DNA from: Actinomycetospora corticicola
GTDB taxonomy: Bacteria > Actinomycetota > Actinomycetes > Mycobacteriales > Pseudonocardiaceae
Length of the DNA stretch: 64,000 nucleotides
Direction: 5' to 3'
Assembly: GCF_013409505.1 (NCBI RefSeq)
Contig: NZ_JACCBN010000001.1
Coordinates: forward strand, 2,356,001-2,420,000
Shown: piece after piece, positions 51,442-61,284 of the stretch
Numbering within the stretch: the stretch's first letter is position 1
Layout: each line of letters starts with the position of its first letter
The notes under the pieces: generated by a model
Told to the model about the DNA's origin: nothing
Database searches by the model: none
What the model saw: only the letters and a program-made list of their open reading frames with translations
Made by a program: the position numbers and the translations under genes

Positions 51442-52173
51442 TCAGGAACGCCCGGGCGACGTCCCGGAATCCGCCTTCTGCGGCAGCATCATGGGGATCA
51501 CAGGGCCGTCCTGGCCCGCGATCTGGCGCGGCCGGGTGGGCAGCGTCTGGTAGAGCGTCTCGCGGAAGGGCTCCGGCACGTCGTCCGGCACCTCGAGGGG
51601 CAGCAGCGAGCGCACGGGCAGCGGATCGGGCGAGCGGACCACCACGGTGCCGCGGACCATGTCGCGCAGCATGGTGTGCAGGGTCAGGGCGTGCTGGGCC
51701 GGGCCGGTGCCGACCCCGCGGAGCAGCCAGCGCGGTCCCTCGACCGCCACCACGCGCGCCACGACGTCGCCGTTGCGCGCCACGAGCTCGCGCCCCCACT
51801 CGCCCCGGTCGCGCCGGATGGTGGCGCCCTCGTTGTGCAGCTGGGCGCCGAGTTCCTCCACGAGCTCGGCCCAGAGCCCGCCCGTGCGCGGTGCGGCGAA
51901 GGCACTCACCGTGAGGCGGCCCTCGGGGACCATGACGTGGACCGCACGCAGCGGGCCCGACGGGTCGGGCTCCGCGATCAGCGTCGCGTCCGGGGGCACC
52001 GGGAGCTGGACCGACCCGAGGTCGAGGCGCAGTCGCCCGTCGCGCGGGGCGTTCTCGCCGTCCCACGGACCGTGGTGCTGGTGGTGTCGGCGGCCCGCGG
52101 GCTCGCCGGGGCCGGGCACCTGGGCGATGCGGCCCTTGCGGTGCCGTCCGCGCGCCGGCTCGGTCGCGACCAC
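51442..52173 (-). CDS. DUF3710 family protein
   Basis: 243 residues of the actinobacterial DUF3710 family: a basic/hydrophilic N-terminus (RGRHRKGRIAQ), then the conserved LRLDLGSVQLPVPPDATLI, VHVMVPEGRLTVSAFAAPRTGGLW and PRWLLRGVGTGPAQ. Soluble, function unknown. GTG 52173 has GAGG upstream and gives the usual family length; in-frame starts further upstream (to 52323) run into the dut 3' end. The 134-bp gap to dut holds nothing I recognise. Confidence 0.82.
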   Translation of the reverse strand: MVATEPARGRHRKGRIAQVPGPGEPAGRRHHQHHGPWDGENAPRDGRLRLDLGSVQLPVPPDATLIAEPDPSGPLRAVHVMVPEGRLTVSAFAAPRTGGLWAELVEELGAQLHNEGATIRRDRGEWGRELVARNGDVVARVVAVEGPRWLLRGVGTGPAQHALTLHTMLRDMVRGTVVVRSPDPLPVRSLLPLEVPDDVPEPFRETLYQTLPTRPRQIAGQDGPVIPMMLPQKADSGTSPGRS

Positions 52174-52306
52174 TGCCCTCAGAGCTCCCTCGTCCGCGAC
52201 CGCGGTGTGCGGCCGTCCCGGTCCTGCGTCGAACTGTCCATCGGCGGTGTCCGCCCCGTACTCAATACCCTGCCCGTGACCAACTCGTGATGTAAACGGT
52301 CCCAGG

Positions 52307-52756
52307 TCACCCGAGGTCTTCACCCGACCCGGTCGATCCGAACCCGTTCGCCCCGCGCAGGGACCCCGGGAGTTCGTCCACGACCCGGACGACGGGCAGC
52401 TCCACCCGCTGGACCAGCAGCTGGGCCACGCGATCGCCCCGGTGCAGCTCGACGGCCCGGTGCGGGTCGTGGTTCACCAGACACACCCGGATCTCCCCGC
52501 GGTACCCCGCGTCGATCACCCCGGGGGCGTTGACCAGGCCGATCCCGTCGCGCGCCGCGAGCCCGGAGCGGGGGCAGACGAGGCCGACGTGGCCCGGCGG
52601 CAGCGCGATCGCCACCCCGGTCCCCACCAGGGCCCGCTCCCCCGGGGCGAGCCGGACGTCGGTGGTGGTGCGCAGGTCGAGCCCCGCGTCGTCCGGGTGC
52701 GCACGACCGGGCGGCGGCAGCCCCGGATCGAGACGGACGAGGTCGAGCTCGGACAC
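52307..52756 (-). CDS. dut: dUTP diphosphatase
   Basis: 149-residue trimeric dUTPase. The five motifs are present in order: [47 protein letters not shown] and the C-terminal [10 protein letters not shown], which closes the active site. It hydrolyses dUTP to dUMP, keeping uracil out of DNA and feeding thymidylate synthesis. GTG 52756 is 8 nt from a TATCCT box. Divergent from DUF3093. Confidence 0.95.
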   Translation of the reverse strand: MSELDLVRLDPGLPPPGRAHPDDAGLDLRTTTDVRLAPGERALVGTGVAIALPPGHVGLVCPRSGLAARDGIGLVNAPGVIDAGYRGEIRVCLVNHDPHRAVELHRGDRVAQLLVQRVELPVVRVVDELPGSLRGANGFGSTGSGEDLG

Positions 52757-52764
52757 GGCAGGTC

Positions 52765-52770
52765 AGGATA
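52765..52770 (-). promoter_or_regulatory. Leaderless -10 box for dut
   Basis: TATCCT on the minus strand ends 8 nt before GTG 52756; no ribosome binding site between. Confidence 0.5.
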
Positions 52771-52816
52771 GTCCGGGACGGCGGGCACTCCGGGGCAGGC
52801 CTCCCCGCCGTCGTCC

Positions 52817-52822
52817 TACCCT
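52817..52822 (+). promoter_or_regulatory. Leaderless -10 box for DUF3093 gene
   Basis: TACCCT ends 6 nt before GTG 52829. Back to back with the dut promoter in the 72-bp intergenic region. Confidence 0.5.
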
Positions 52823-52828
52823 GGAGCC

Positions 52829-53311
52829 GTGACCCGAGCTCCCGCCCCGAGCGCGTCCCCGGCCGGCCTGGAACGTCTGCGGCTGCCCTGGTGGGCGTGG
52901 CCGCCGTCGCTGCTCGTCGCCGGGCTGCTCGCCGCCGAGGTGCACATGGGGTTCCCCGGCGTGCGGTCCTGGCTGCCGTACGTGCTCCTGCTGCCGCTCG
53001 CGGTGCTGATCCTCTCCCGCATCGGGCGGACCCGGGTCGGGGTCGCGGAGGGCGCCGACGGCGAGCGCGAGGTCTGGGCCGGGCCGGCCCACCTGCCCGT
53101 GCGCTTCGTGGGGCGCGCCGACGTGGTGCGCGGGGAGAGCAAGCAGCGGGCCCTCGGGCCCCAGCTCGACCCGGCCGCCTTCGTCCTGCACCGGCCGTGG
53201 ATCGCGAGCGCCGTGCGGCTCGAGGTCGTCGACCCCGACGACCCGACGCCCTACTGGGTCGTGTCGACCCGGCGCCCGGAACGCCTGCTCGCGGAGATCC
53301 GGGGCGAGTAG
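52829..53311 (+). CDS. DUF3093 membrane protein
   Basis: 160 residues of the actinobacterial DUF3093 family: two membrane helices (WWAWPPSLLVAGLLAAEVHM and SWLPYVLLLPLAVLILS, about 21-64), then a C-terminal soluble domain with HLPVRFVGRADVV, ALGPQLDPAAFVLHRPWI and TPYWVVSTRRPERL. Function unknown. It lies between dut and DUF4193 as in mycobacteria, facing DUF4193 across a bidirectional terminator. Confidence 0.85.
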   Translation: MTRAPAPSASPAGLERLRLPWWAWPPSLLVAGLLAAEVHMGFPGVRSWLPYVLLLPLAVLILSRIGRTRVGVAEGADGEREVWAGPAHLPVRFVGRADVVRGESKQRALGPQLDPAAFVLHRPWIASAVRLEVVDPDDPTPYWVVSTRRPERLLAEIRGE

Positions 53312-53342
53312 GGGCTCGAGCAACGGGAGCAGGAACGGAAGA

Positions 53343-53370
53343 GCCCGGCCCGGGGAGTCCCGGACCGGGC
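53343..53370. terminator. Bidirectional terminator between DUF3093 and DUF4193
   Basis: Arms 53343-53353 and 53360-53370 pair at 10 of 11 positions with a 6-nt loop, midway between the two convergent genes. Confidence 0.65.
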
Positions 53371-53385
53371 GGACGGATCGGTGTG

Positions 53386-53688
53386 TCAGGCCGCGCAGTC
53401 GCGGCAGATGAACGCGTTGCCCCGGGTCTCGGCCAGCCGGCTCCGGTGGTGGACCAGGAAGCAGCTGCCGCAGGTGAACTCGTCGGCCTGCTTCGGCAGC
53501 ACGCGGACCGTGAGCTCCTCACCGGAGAGGTCCGCTCCCGGGAGCTCGAAGCTCTCGGCCGTGTCGGTCTCGTCGACGTCGACGGCCGCGGACTGCGCCT
53601 CGTTCCGCCGGGCCTTCAGCTCCTCGAGCGAGTCCTCCCCGATCTCGTCGGACTCGTTGCGGCGCGGGGCGTCGTAGTCGGTCGCCAT
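53386..53688 (-). CDS. DUF4193 zinc-ribbon-like protein
   Basis: 100 residues: acidic N-terminal region (DEIGEDSLEELKARRNEAQSAAVDVDETD) and a C-terminal CGSC...CRDC pair (about 74-77 and 96-99) able to bind zinc. Highly conserved in actinobacteria, function unknown; this resembles RNA-polymerase-associated small proteins only in size. ATG 53688 begins the characteristic MATDYDAPR. The 279-bp gap to cei holds promoters and a palindrome. Confidence 0.88.
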   Translation of the reverse strand: MATDYDAPRRNESDEIGEDSLEELKARRNEAQSAAVDVDETDTAESFELPGADLSGEELTVRVLPKQADEFTCGSCFLVHHRSRLAETRGNAFICRDCAA

Positions 53689-53898
53689 ATGGTGTGTCCC
53701 ACCCTCGTCATGCCGTGTTCGATGTGCGCCCGCACAACGCGGGACGAGCACGGTTTGTGCCGGTCGTCTGAGTGACCCGGGTCTCACCGGCGAAGCAGTC
53801 GAGAGTCTTTCCGTGCCGCGGGCGGCGGAAGGGTAGCCGACGCGGACGACGGATGCCCACGGGTTCGCTGGTCCGTCCGTGTGGTGTGGGTGACCGTT

Positions 53899-53914
53899 CG
53901 ATCGCGCGCGATCG
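53899..53914. repeat. 16-bp perfect palindrome upstream of cei
   Basis: CGATCGCGCGCGATCG is a perfect palindrome about 40 nt upstream of the cei -10 box. It may be a regulator site; alternatively it is chance alternation of CG in GC-rich DNA. Confidence 0.4.
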
Positions 53915-53954
53915 GACCGGAGCGGCGGAGACGTCGACCCGACGACGCGGCGTC

Positions 53955-53960
53955 TACGCT
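53955..53960 (+). promoter_or_regulatory. Leaderless -10 box for cei
   Basis: TACGCT ends 7 nt before GTG 53968; no Shine-Dalgarno sequence. Confidence 0.5.
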
Positions 53961-53967
53961 GCCGGGC

Positions 53968-54603
53968 GTGGCCGCCTCGTCCTCCCTCCCGCGCGCCGGC
54001 GGGTACCGGCGGCGGCACCTGCTGCCGATGGCGCTCCTGGTGATCGTGCTGGCCGTCGCCAGCATCCTCACCTGGGTCGTGGTGTTCGTGAACTCGACGG
54101 CGACGTCGGTCACCTCCTGCAACGCCCCGCCCTCCGGCGGCGGCACGGTGGAGGCCCGCACCGCCCTCGACCAGACGGCCGCGGCCGCGCCCTCCGCGGT
54201 GGCCGTGCGGGTGCTCAACGGCGCGGGACAGCGCGGCCAGGCCCAGCTCGCCGCGGTGGAGCTGGGTGAACTCGGCATGCCCGAGGCCGCCCAGCCCGAC
54301 AACGACCCGCTCTACCCCGCCCAGGACCTGAGCTGCGTCGGACAGATCCGCTACGGGCCGGACGGCGCCTCCGCCGCCCGCACCCTCTCCCTCGTGGTGC
54401 CGTGCGCGGAGCTGGTGGACGACGGGCGACAGGGCGCGACCGTCGACCTGGCCCTGGGGAGCGACTTCCGCGACATCACCCCGGGGGCGGGCGTGAACGA
54501 CGCGCTCAAGGCGCTCGCGCGCGGCAACGAGTCGGGGCAGGCGGTCCCCGGGACCGACCCGGCCTCGCTGTCCACCCTGCGCGACGTCGACTGCTCCCAG
54601 TAG
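53968..54603 (+). CDS. cei: Envelope integrity protein Cei
   Basis: 211 residues. One N-terminal membrane helix (HLLPMALLVIVLAVASILTWVVVFV, about 17-42) anchors an extracytoplasmic LytR C-terminal-like domain (VAVRVLNGAGQRGQAQLAAVELGELGM) with two Cys positions that may pair (SLSCNAPP/DLSCVG and VVPCAEL/DVDCSQ). In mycobacteria Cei is needed for envelope integrity. GTG 53968 is supported by the -10 spacing; an upstream GTG at 53881 gives an Arg-rich, unlikely leader. Located, as expected, between DUF4193 and suhB. Confidence 0.88.
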   Translation: MAASSSLPRAGGYRRRHLLPMALLVIVLAVASILTWVVVFVNSTATSVTSCNAPPSGGGTVEARTALDQTAAAAPSAVAVRVLNGAGQRGQAQLAAVELGELGMPEAAQPDNDPLYPAQDLSCVGQIRYGPDGASAARTLSLVVPCAELVDDGRQGATVDLALGSDFRDITPGAGVNDALKALARGNESGQAVPGTDPASLSTLRDVDCSQ

Positions 54604-54631
54604 TCCATCGCAGGAGGAGATCCGGGACCGC

Positions 54632-55483
54632 TCAGAGCTCCGCCGCGCCCGCGCCCCGCAGCAGGTCGGCCAGCGCCGCCGCGAGCGCGGGACCGGCGGC
54701 GAACGTCGCCTCCGGGCCCCACCCGTCGTCGAGACCGGGGCCGTCGGTGGCCGGGCGCCGCACCACCGCGCCGGCCTCCTCGGCGATCAGCGCCCCCGCC
54801 GACCAGTCCCACGGCTTGAGGCCGTGCTCGTAGAAGCCGTCGATCCAGCCCGCGGCGACCGAGCACAGGTCCAGCGAGGCACATCCCTGCCGGCGGACGT
54901 CGCCGATCGACGACGCGATCCGCCCGAGGAGGGCGGCCTGCCGGGCCCGGCGGGCCGGGTCGTAGGCCAGTCCCGTCCCGACGACGGCGATGTCCACGCG
55001 GTCGAGCGCGGACGCCCGCAGCGGTCGGTCGTCGAGGCGCGCGCCGTGTCCCGCCGCGGCGCTCCAGATCCGGCCCGAGACCGGCTCGACCACCGCGCCC
55101 GCGACGGCCCGGCCGTCGACCTCGACCCCGAGCGAGACCGAGAACCACGGCAGGCCGTGGGTGTAGTTCACGGTGCCGTCGATCGGGTCGACCACCCAGC
55201 GGAGCTGTCCGGGCCGGGGCGCGGTCACCCCGCCCTCCTCCTCGCCGAGCACGGCGTCGTCGGGACGCAGCGCCGCCAGCCGTTCCCGCACGAGGGCCTC
55301 GCACTCGCGGTCGCCCGCGGTGACGACGTCGGTGGCCGAGCTCTTGGTCGTCATGTCCGCGACGGAGCGGTCGCCGACGACCCGGTCGCGCACCGCGAGG
55401 GCCAGCGCGGCGGTCTCCTGCGCCACCTCGACCGCGATCTTCTCCAGGCCGGTCGCGAGTTCGTGGACGTCCCCGTCGATCAC
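54632..55483 (-). CDS. suhB: Inositol-1-monophosphatase
   Basis: 283 residues of the IMPase/SuhB family. Metal-binding motifs: [23 protein letters not shown] and the C-terminal [17 protein letters not shown], all intact. Makes free myo-inositol for phosphatidylinositol and mycothiol synthesis, and may modulate rRNA transcription complexes. GTG 55483 fits; ATG 55501 is a slightly longer alternative. Divergent from ppgK. Confidence 0.92.
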   Translation of the reverse strand: MIDGDVHELATGLEKIAVEVAQETAALALAVRDRVVGDRSVADMTTKSSATDVVTAGDRECEALVRERLAALRPDDAVLGEEEGGVTAPRPGQLRWVVDPIDGTVNYTHGLPWFSVSLGVEVDGRAVAGAVVEPVSGRIWSAAAGHGARLDDRPLRASALDRVDIAVVGTGLAYDPARRARQAALLGRIASSIGDVRRQGCASLDLCSVAAGWIDGFYEHGLKPWDWSAGALIAEEAGAVVRRPATDGPGLDDGWGPEATFAAGPALAAALADLLRGAGAAEL

Positions 55484-55506
55484 GTCCCCATCCGACCACA
55501 TCTGGC

Positions 55507-55512
55507 TAGGCT
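55507..55512 (+). promoter_or_regulatory. -10 box for ppgK
   Basis: TAGGCT 29 nt before GTG 55541. Unlike many genes here, ppgK keeps a short leader with GAGGGGA as ribosome binding site. Confidence 0.4.
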
Positions 55513-55540
55513 CGCCCGAAATCGCACGAGGGGACGGGGT

Positions 55541-56296
55541 GTGAACGGGATGCGACGGCTGGGGATCGACGTCGGCGGCACCGGCGTGAAGGGCAACGTG
55601 GTCGACACCGAGACCGGGGAGCTGGTGGCCGACCGCGTCCGGATCGAGACGCCCCACCCCGCCACCCCGGAGGCGGTCGCCGACACCGTGGCGGCGGTGG
55701 TCGAGGCCTGCGCCTACGAGGGGCCGGTGGGCATCACCCTGCCCTCGGTGGTCAAGGACGGGATCGCCCACACCGCGGCCAACATCGACCCCACGTGGCC
55801 CGGCACGGACGCGGTGACCCTGTTCTCCGAGCGCCTCGGGCGCCGGCCGGTGTTCGTGCTCAACGACGCCGACGCGGCCGGGCTCGCCGAGGTGCGCTTC
55901 GGCGCCGGGGCCGGCCGGCGTGGCGTCGTCTGCCTGCTGACCATCGGGACGGGGATCGGGTCGGCGCTCTTCCTCGACGGCCGGCTGCTCCCCTCCACCG
56001 AGTTCGGGCACCTGCAGGTCGACGGCCACGACGCGGAGACCCGGGCGTCGGCGTCCGCGCGGGAGCGCGAGGACCTGTCGTGGGCGAAGTGGGCCAAGCG
56101 CTTCTCCCGCTACCTGCAGACCCTCGAGGACCTGATCTGGCCGGACCTCTTCGTGCTCGGCGGCGGGGTGAGCAAGAAGCCGGACAAGTGGCTCCCGCTG
56201 CTGGAGGCGCGCACCGAGATCGCGGTCGCCCAGCTGCAGAACCAGGCGGGCATCGTCGGCGCGGCGATGGCCGCGGCGGAGGACACGAGCCCCTGA
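55541..56296 (+). CDS. ppgK: Polyphosphate glucokinase
   Basis: 251-residue ROK-fold kinase that phosphorylates glucose with polyphosphate (or ATP). N-terminal phosphate motif [12 protein letters not shown], catalytic Asp in [23 protein letters not shown], and EFGHLQVDG are intact. GTG 55541 has GGGGA at a suitable distance; ATG 55550 is an in-frame alternative. Gene order suhB-ppgK-sigA matches mycobacteria. A dispersed-motif copy lies just past the stop (56310). Confidence 0.94.
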   Translation: MNGMRRLGIDVGGTGVKGNVVDTETGELVADRVRIETPHPATPEAVADTVAAVVEACAYEGPVGITLPSVVKDGIAHTAANIDPTWPGTDAVTLFSERLGRRPVFVLNDADAAGLAEVRFGAGAGRRGVVCLLTIGTGIGSALFLDGRLLPSTEFGHLQVDGHDAETRASASAREREDLSWAKWAKRFSRYLQTLEDLIWPDLFVLGGGVSKKPDKWLPLLEARTEIAVAQLQNQAGIVGAAMAAAEDTSP

Positions 56297-56384
56297 CCTG
56301 CGAGTTCTCCCCGACGACGGGTGGTCCACCCCGCCACGACGTCGCGGGAGCTGTGAGGTACGGGCGCCGGTCACCCGGCGTCGT

Positions 56385-56390
56385 TACAAT
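56385..56390 (+). promoter_or_regulatory. -10 box upstream of sigA
   Basis: TACAAT is the best -10 match in the window, about 140 nt upstream of the sigA start; no clear -35 hexamer is visible. The implied leader is about 130 nt. Confidence 0.55.
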
Positions 56391-56531
56391 GGTTCTCAGC
56401 TTGCGGCGGTTCACCGCCGGAGCCGGAGCCCAAACCGTCCCGGACACCCTGTGTCGAGATCGTTCGCGCCCCGGGTCCGTCGATCGGTGCCCGTCGTCGC
56501 CCCAGCAGTCGATCGTCCCGAAAGGTCGTTT

Positions 56532-57902
<1,371 letters not shown>

Positions 57903-57908
57903 ATCCTT

Positions 57909-57920
57909 CCCGACGACGGG
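57909..57920. repeat. Dispersed 12-bp motif CCCGACGACGGG (representative copy)
   Basis: One of at least 23 copies found by eye. Exact CCCGACGACGGG (or reverse complement) begins at 5220, 8694, 11024, 18176, 31917, 36916, 40618, 42618, 46033, 47748, 50849, 56310 and 57909. CCCGACGGCGGG begins at 5893, 7543, 12275, 15496, 22161, 22509, 24562 and 26917. CCCGACGCCGGG begins at 34444 and 43016. Most are preceded by TT or T on the motif strand. Six are intergenic and many others fall in hydrophilic protein termini. Confidence 0.8.
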
Positions 57921-57953
57921 CCCGGTCACCTCGCGGTGGCCGGGCCCGTCGTC
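57912..57953 (+). terminator. sigA terminator
   Basis: Arms 57912-57930 and 57935-57953 pair over 19 positions with one mismatch, loop TCGC. It begins 10 bp past the sigA stop. The left arm contains the dispersed motif. Confidence 0.75.
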
Positions 57954-57991
57954 GTTGCGTGGGCGATCGTTCTCGCGTTGGCTGATCTCCC

Positions 57992-58909
57992 GTGACGTCG
58001 TCGCGGTGGACCGTCCCGCTGCTCAGCGCGCTGTTCGTGCTGCTGTGGGCCTCGGGGTTCATCGCGGCGAAGCTCGCCACGCGCACCACCGACGTCCCCA
58101 CCGTGCTGTTCTGGCGGTTCGTCATCGCCGCCGCCGTGACCGGTGCGGTCGCCGCGTGGCTGCGGCCCGGCCTGCCGCGCGGCCGGGCACTCGGCCACCT
58201 GGTGGTCACCGCGCTGCTGCTGCAGGTCGGGGTGTTCTCGGCGGTGTTCACCGGGCTCGCCCGGGGCGTGCCCGCGGGCCTGACCAGCCTCATCGTCGGC
58301 CTCGCGCCGCTGCTCGTCGGGCTGCTCACGCCGCTCGTGCTCTCCACCCGCCTCGGCGCGGCGCCGGTGATCGGCCTGATCATCGGTGCAGGCGGGGTCT
58401 ACATCGTCGTCTCCGGTGACCTGACCGGCGGCGGGCCGGTCGGTCCGGTGCTGCTCCCGGTGCTCGGGATGGCCTTCCTGACGGCGGGCACGCTCTACCA
58501 GAAGCGCTTCAACGACGACACGCCCGTCGCCGCCAGCGTGGTCGTCCAGATGGTCACCTCGATGGTGGTCCTCGCGGCGGCGATGCCGTTCCTCGGGCCG
58601 CAGTGGCTCCCGACCGGAGCGGGCGGCTGGTTCGCCGTGACGTGGCTCGGCGTCGTGAACTCGGCCGGCACGTTCGCGGTGATGTTCGTGCTCCTGCGCC
58701 GCCGCTCCACCGTCCACGTCTCCGCGCTGCTCAACCTCTCCCCGGCTACGACGGCGCTGCTGGCGGTGCCGCTGCTCGCCGAGCCGCTGACCGGCCGAGC
58801 CGTGCTCGGCCTCGCCGTCGCCCTCGTCGGGATGTTCGTCGGCCTCGGCACGTGGCCCCGGCGCCGCGGGGCCGACCAGCACGCCGCTGCGCAGCTCCAG
58901 GGGCGCTAG
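57992..58909 (+). CDS. EamA/DMT-family transporter
   Basis: 305-residue membrane protein with ten predicted helices arranged as two EamA repeats: LLSALFVLLWASGFIAAKLATR at the start and GMAFLTAGTLYQKRFND mid-chain, ending with LVGMFVGLG. Transports small metabolites; the substrate cannot be predicted. GTG 57992 is the start. The sigA terminator separates it from the preceding gene. Confidence 0.85.
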   Translation: MTSSRWTVPLLSALFVLLWASGFIAAKLATRTTDVPTVLFWRFVIAAAVTGAVAAWLRPGLPRGRALGHLVVTALLLQVGVFSAVFTGLARGVPAGLTSLIVGLAPLLVGLLTPLVLSTRLGAAPVIGLIIGAGGVYIVVSGDLTGGGPVGPVLLPVLGMAFLTAGTLYQKRFNDDTPVAASVVVQMVTSMVVLAAAMPFLGPQWLPTGAGGWFAVTWLGVVNSAGTFAVMFVLLRRRSTVHVSALLNLSPATTALLAVPLLAEPLTGRAVLGLAVALVGMFVGLGTWPRRRGADQHAAAQLQGR

Positions 58910-58925
58910 CGTGGGAGGCGTGCCG

Positions 58926-59126
58926 ATGGAGGAGCGGGTCCGCCCCGACGAACGCCGCCGCTACGTGTTCCTGCTGTGGTTCAACGTCACGCTGGGCGTC
59001 CTCTGGGCCGCCGTCCTGGTGCTGACCGGGGTGTGGTGGTTCGCGGCGCTGCTGGTCGTCTCGGTGGTGCTCGGCAGCCTCTCGGCCTGGGCGCTGAGCG
59101 TGCTGAACCGCGAAGGCCTGCGGTGA
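58926..59126 (+). CDS. Small two-helix membrane protein, unknown
   Basis: 66 residues with two adjacent membrane helices (YVFLLWFNVTLGVLWAAVLVLTG and WWFAALLVVSVVLGSLSAWAL). No family recognised. ATG 58926 has GGGAGG 7 nt upstream; an upstream GTG (58911) is possible. The stop overlaps the thioesterase start as GTGA, so it is translationally coupled to it. Confidence 0.7.
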   Translation: MEERVRPDERRRYVFLLWFNVTLGVLWAAVLVLTGVWWFAALLVVSVVLGSLSAWALSVLNREGLR

Positions 59127-59536
59127 CCGGAGCGTCGACCGCCGAGCGCGCCGCGGCGGCGCTCGCGATCCCGCTGCAGGAGGCCCTCGGGGCTCGGCCG
59201 GCCGACCCGGCGGCGCCCACCGCGGGACTGCTCTTCCCGGTCCGCGGCCTCGCCATCAACCCCGGCGGGACGCTGCACGCCGGCGCGCTGGGCGCGATCC
59301 TCGAGCTGCAGGGCTTCCTCACGCTGCTGCCCGAGCTCGCCGACGACGAGCACGCCGTCACCCACCACATCTCGACCCAGCTGCTCAGCCCGGGGCAGCG
59401 GGACGAGGAGGTGCTGGTGACCGCGATCCTGGAGCGCCGCACCCGGCGGCTCGGGTTCGTCAGCGCCACCGCGACCGTCGGCGAGCGGCTCGTGGCGCGC
59501 AGCCAGATCACGAAGTCGGTCATCGCGGTCCGCTGA
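59123..59536 (+). CDS. Hotdog-fold thioesterase (PaaI-like)
   Basis: 137 residues with the PaaI-type hotdog motif NPGGTLHAGALGAILELQGFL (about 48-68), in which the HAG region supports thioester hydrolysis; the usual catalytic Asp/Glu could be Glu64 or a nearby residue. Acts on acyl-CoA or acyl-ACP. GTG 59123 overlaps the upstream stop (GTGA), which decides the start. Confidence 0.8.
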   Translation: MTGASTAERAAAALAIPLQEALGARPADPAAPTAGLLFPVRGLAINPGGTLHAGALGAILELQGFLTLLPELADDEHAVTHHISTQLLSPGQRDEEVLVTAILERRTRRLGFVSATATVGERLVARSQITKSVIAVR

Positions 59537-59570
59537 GCCCGCCCGCGACCGGTCTGTGATGCTCGTCTGC

Positions 59571-59861
59571 ATGACCCAGCACCCCGCCGCCGACGATCTT
59601 CCCGGCCCCGATCCCGCCGACGTGCACGAGCGCTCCGTCGCCGTCATCCGCGCCATGGACGCCGGGGACCTGCCGGCCGTCGGCGCCCTGCTCGGCGAGC
59701 TCGGGGGCCCCGAGGAGTACGGCGCCCAGGTGATCAGCCTCGCCAGCCTCGCGCGCCTCCTGCTCGACCAGAACCCGCAGACCGTGCCGGAGCGCGACGA
59801 CGCCCGGGCCGCGATGCTCGACGAGCTCGCCCGGGTGCTGATCGCCGCGGAGACGCCCTGA
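59571..59861 (+). CDS. Hypothetical small acidic protein
   Basis: 96 residues, mostly helical and acidic (DDLPGPDPADVHERSVAVIRAMDAGDLPAVGALLGELGG; SLARLLLDQNPQTVPERDD). Looks like a small helical repeat or TPR-like fragment; not recognised. ATG 59571 gives a plausible soluble protein, though an ATG at 59556 is also in frame. No ribosome binding site stands out, so it may be leaderless or mis-started. Confidence 0.55.
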   Translation: MTQHPAADDLPGPDPADVHERSVAVIRAMDAGDLPAVGALLGELGGPEEYGAQVISLASLARLLLDQNPQTVPERDDARAAMLDELARVLIAAETP

Positions 59862-59913
59862 CGCCCGCGGGAACCGTGGGAGCATGGGCGACGTCGGAGG
59901 AGGTGAGAGGTCC

Positions 59914-60459
59914 GTGACGACGGCGCAGCCCTGGCCCGACCACCTGCTCTCGCTCGACGAGTGGGAGGCGCTCGACGAGGAACTGGTCAAGACGGCCGAG
60001 CTCGTCGAGGGGGTGCTGGTCGTGTCCCCGAGCCCGGGCCCGCCGCACCAGAACCTCATGTGGCGGCTCTGTGCCGCCCTCGCTCCCCAGGTCGCGCCCG
60101 ACCACGTCCTCGTGCCGGACATCGACGTCCTCATCGACGCCGGCCCTCCCCCGACGGTCCGCAAGCCCGACGTCGCCGTGGTCCGCGCCGAGGCCTTCCG
60201 ACGGGGTGGGCGACTCGTCCCCGTCGACCTGCTCGCCGCCGTCGAGATCCTGTCCCCGGGCAGTCGCCGCACCGACCGGGTCGCCAAGCTCGCGGAGTAC
60301 GCCGAGGGCGGCATCCCGCACTACGGCATCGTCGACCCCGACGGCCCGACGCTGACCGAGTTCGTGCTCGTCGACGGCGCCTACCGGGTCGTCACCGAGC
60401 ACCGCGGGGTCGCCCCGCTCGGGTTCGGTGCCACGCTCGACCTCGCGGCCCTGCGCTAA
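59914..60459 (+). CDS. Uma2/DUF820 family protein (PD-(D/E)XK fold)
   Basis: 181 residues of the Uma2 family, a restriction-endonuclease-like fold common in actinobacteria and cyanobacteria. Nuclease-type residues: Asp in VRKPDVAVV and Glu in LLAAVEILSPGS, with a following Lys (AKLAEY). Function in vivo is unknown. GTG 59914 has GGAGG about 10 nt upstream; ATG 59884 is an alternative. Confidence 0.85.
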   Translation: MTTAQPWPDHLLSLDEWEALDEELVKTAELVEGVLVVSPSPGPPHQNLMWRLCAALAPQVAPDHVLVPDIDVLIDAGPPPTVRKPDVAVVRAEAFRRGGRLVPVDLLAAVEILSPGSRRTDRVAKLAEYAEGGIPHYGIVDPDGPTLTEFVLVDGAYRVVTEHRGVAPLGFGATLDLAALR

Positions 60460-60510
60460 CTCCCACCCCGCCGTCGCGCCGCCCCTCGGGGCGTGGGCGA
60501 AGATCGTGGG

Positions 60511-61284
60511 GTGAGCGCAGCAGACACCGTGACGCCCGGCAGCCCCGCCTACGCGGAGGACGCCGCGCTCGCCCGGGAGCTCGCCGACGCCACCGGGCGT
60601 CTGCTGCTCGACCTCCGCGCGTCCACCCCGACGGGGCGCGACCGCGAGTACGCCGGCGACGAGCAGGCGCACGAGTACCTCACCACCGAACTCGCCCGAC
60701 GCCGCCCGGACGACGCGGTGCTCTCCGAGGAGGGTTCGCTGGACCCGGCCGACCGGCGGGGCCGGCGCCTCTGGATCGTCGACCCGCTCGACGGCTCCTC
60801 CGGCTTCGGGCGCGGCACCGACGAGTGGGGGGTGCACGTCGCGCTCGTCGTCGACGGGCAGCTCGCGGCGGGTGCGGTCGCGATACCGGGCCGCGGCGCG
60901 CTCGTCGACTCCGACACGGTGGCGCACATCCCGGACTCCCCCGTCGGCGACGAGCTCGCGGTCACCGTGAGCCGCTCCCGGCCCCCGCACGAGCTGCGCG
61001 CGGTCGAGCGGGCCTTCGACGTCCGACTGGTCAAGCGTTCGGCGGCCGGGGTGAAGACGCTCGCGGTGCTCGACGGCGAGGCCGACGTCTACCTGCACTC
61101 CGGCGGCCAGTACGAGTGGGACAACGCCGCGCCGATGGCGGTCGCGATGGCCGCGGGTCTGATCGCCACCCGCATCGACGGCTCGCCCGTGCCCTACGGG
61201 CAGGACGACCCCTACTCCCCCGACCTGCTCATCGCCCGGCCGAGCGTGCACGCGGCGGTGCTGGCGGTGCTGCGGGGTCACTGA
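60511..61284 (+). CDS. CysQ-like 3'(2'),5'-bisphosphate nucleotidase / IMPase family
   Basis: 257 residues. Metal-site motifs: DEQAHEYLTTEL with LSEEG, WIVDPLDGSSGFGRG and the C-terminal YEWDNAAPMAVAMAAG. The usual DGTREF of CysQ is replaced by DGSSGF; the chemistry is probably phosphoadenosine-phosphate or sugar-phosphate hydrolysis. GTG 60511 is the start. Its 3' end overlaps the convergent HAD-like gene by 56 bp. Confidence 0.82.
   Translation: MSAADTVTPGSPAYAEDAALARELADATGRLLLDLRASTPTGRDREYAGDEQAHEYLTTELARRRPDDAVLSEEGSLDPADRRGRRLWIVDPLDGSSGFGRGTDEWGVHVALVVDGQLAAGAVAIPGRGALVDSDTVAHIPDSPVGDELAVTVSRSRPPHELRAVERAFDVRLVKRSAAGVKTLAVLDGEADVYLHSGGQYEWDNAAPMAVAMAAGLIATRIDGSPVPYGQDDPYSPDLLIARPSVHAAVLAVLRGH

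Noticed and set aside
53881-53967. Longer cei protein from GTG 53881
   Set aside because: The added residues are Arg-rich and span a 16-bp palindrome and the -10 box, so they are likely promoter DNA.
53698-53967. Structural RNA between DUF4193 and cei
   Set aside because: Only short dyads are visible; nothing matching a known RNA family.
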